Shown here in pieces: positions 15,205-15,470 of a DNA stretch of 15,470 nucleotides. The notes under the pieces are model-generated. The model did no database searches. It saw only the letters and a list, made by a program, of their open reading frames with translations, and was not told the DNA's origin. The stretch is from Lachnoclostridium sp. UBA933. GTDB lineage: Bacteria; Bacillota; Clostridia; Lachnospirales; Lachnospiraceae. The translations under genes and the position numbers were made by a program. Position 1 is the stretch's first letter. Each line of letters starts with the position of its first letter. Location: NCBI GenBank assembly GCA_002293545.1, contig DBDL01000098.1, positions 27,992-43,461 on the forward strand, read 5' to 3'.

Positions 15205-15470
15205 ATGCCAAAGAATCTTGTTATTGTGGAATCACCTGCCAAATCAAAAACAATAAAGAAATTTTTGGGAAGCAATTATGAAGTATTGGCATCAAACGGT
15301 CATGTCAGAGATTTGCCGAAAAGTCAGATGGGTATTGATATTGAAAACGATTTTGAACCGAAGTATATAACAATTCGGGGTAAGGGTGAATTGCTGGCGG
15401 GACTTCGCAAGCAAGTGAAAAAGGCGGACAAAATATATTTGGCAACTGACCCCGACCGTGAGGGAGAGGC
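15205..15470 (+). CDS. topA: DNA topoisomerase I (3' truncated)
   Basis: Relaxes negative supercoils through single-strand breaks. Only the first 88 codons are in the window. GGAG (15196-15199) precedes ATG 15205. The TOPRIM domain is visible: [17 protein letters not shown] with the catalytic Glu9, then SNGHVRDLP, and DPDREGE at the edge with the metal-binding Asp82 and Asp84. It follows dprA by 86 bp, the usual neighbourhood in Firmicutes. No strong promoter was recognised in the gap; two ATGCGC copies (15171-15176 and 15185-15190) could pair weakly through their GCGC cores near the ribosome binding site. Confidence 0.97.
   Translation, partial: MPKNLVIVESPAKSKTIKKFLGSNYEVLASNGHVRDLPKSQMGIDIENDFEPKYITIRGKGELLAGLRKQVKKADKIYLATDPDREGE

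Noticed and set aside
1..15470. CRISPR array, tRNA, rRNA, insertion sequence or prophage
   Set aside because: No regularly spaced repeats, tRNA-like cloverleaf, transposase, integrase or terminal inverted repeats were seen.

Overview
The window looks like chromosomal DNA from an anaerobic, spore-forming Firmicute, most likely a Lachnospiraceae-type Clostridia. The reasons are the sporulation sigma factor SigG beside a YlmC/YmxH-family gene, strong AGGAGG-type ribosome binding sites, an AT-leaning composition, and the nrdR / comM-like / dprA / topA arrangement. Genus cannot be fixed from sequence alone. No rRNA, tRNA, CRISPR array, insertion sequence or phage gene was seen.

Left part (1-10298, all + strand): a compact catabolic operon for uronic-acid-decorated xylan fragments. 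It holds two carbohydrate ABC permeases (the first cut by the window edge), a solute-binding lipoprotein, a cytoplasmic GH3 beta-xylosidase/glucosidase, a GH67 alpha-glucuronidase, mannonate dehydratase (UxuA) and a mannonate/fructuronate oxidoreductase (UxuB). The inferred logic is this: the lipoprotein and permeases import (methyl)glucurono-xylooligosaccharides; GH67 removes the (4-O-methyl)glucuronate from the non-reducing end; GH3 trims the xylose backbone; UxuB and UxuA carry fructuronate through mannonate to 2-keto-3-deoxygluconate. The transporter ATPase, glucuronate isomerase (UxaC), KDG kinase/aldolase and any regulator are not in the window. A 232-bp leader before the GH3 gene holds several perfect inverted repeats, two of which compete for the same bases. 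The operon ends at a hairpin with a T-tract.

Right part (10405-15470): housekeeping and sporulation genes. sigG is on the - strand and faces the catabolic operon. A 211-bp divergent region carrying a likely SigG-type promoter separates it from a very cysteine-rich YlmC/YmxH-family gene (+). Then come nrdR (ribonucleotide reductase repressor), a comM/yifB-like AAA+ ATPase gene overlapping dprA by one base, and the start of topA (cut by the window end). nrdR and the comM-like gene each have a clear SigA promoter with an extended -10 of the same form. An exact 15-bp direct repeat of unknown role lies between ylmC and nrdR.

No clearly new multi-gene system is visible. The least explained signals are the leader with competing hairpins before the GH3 gene, the tandem repeat over the sigG promoter, the 15-bp repeats before nrdR, and the cysteine-rich YlmC variant.
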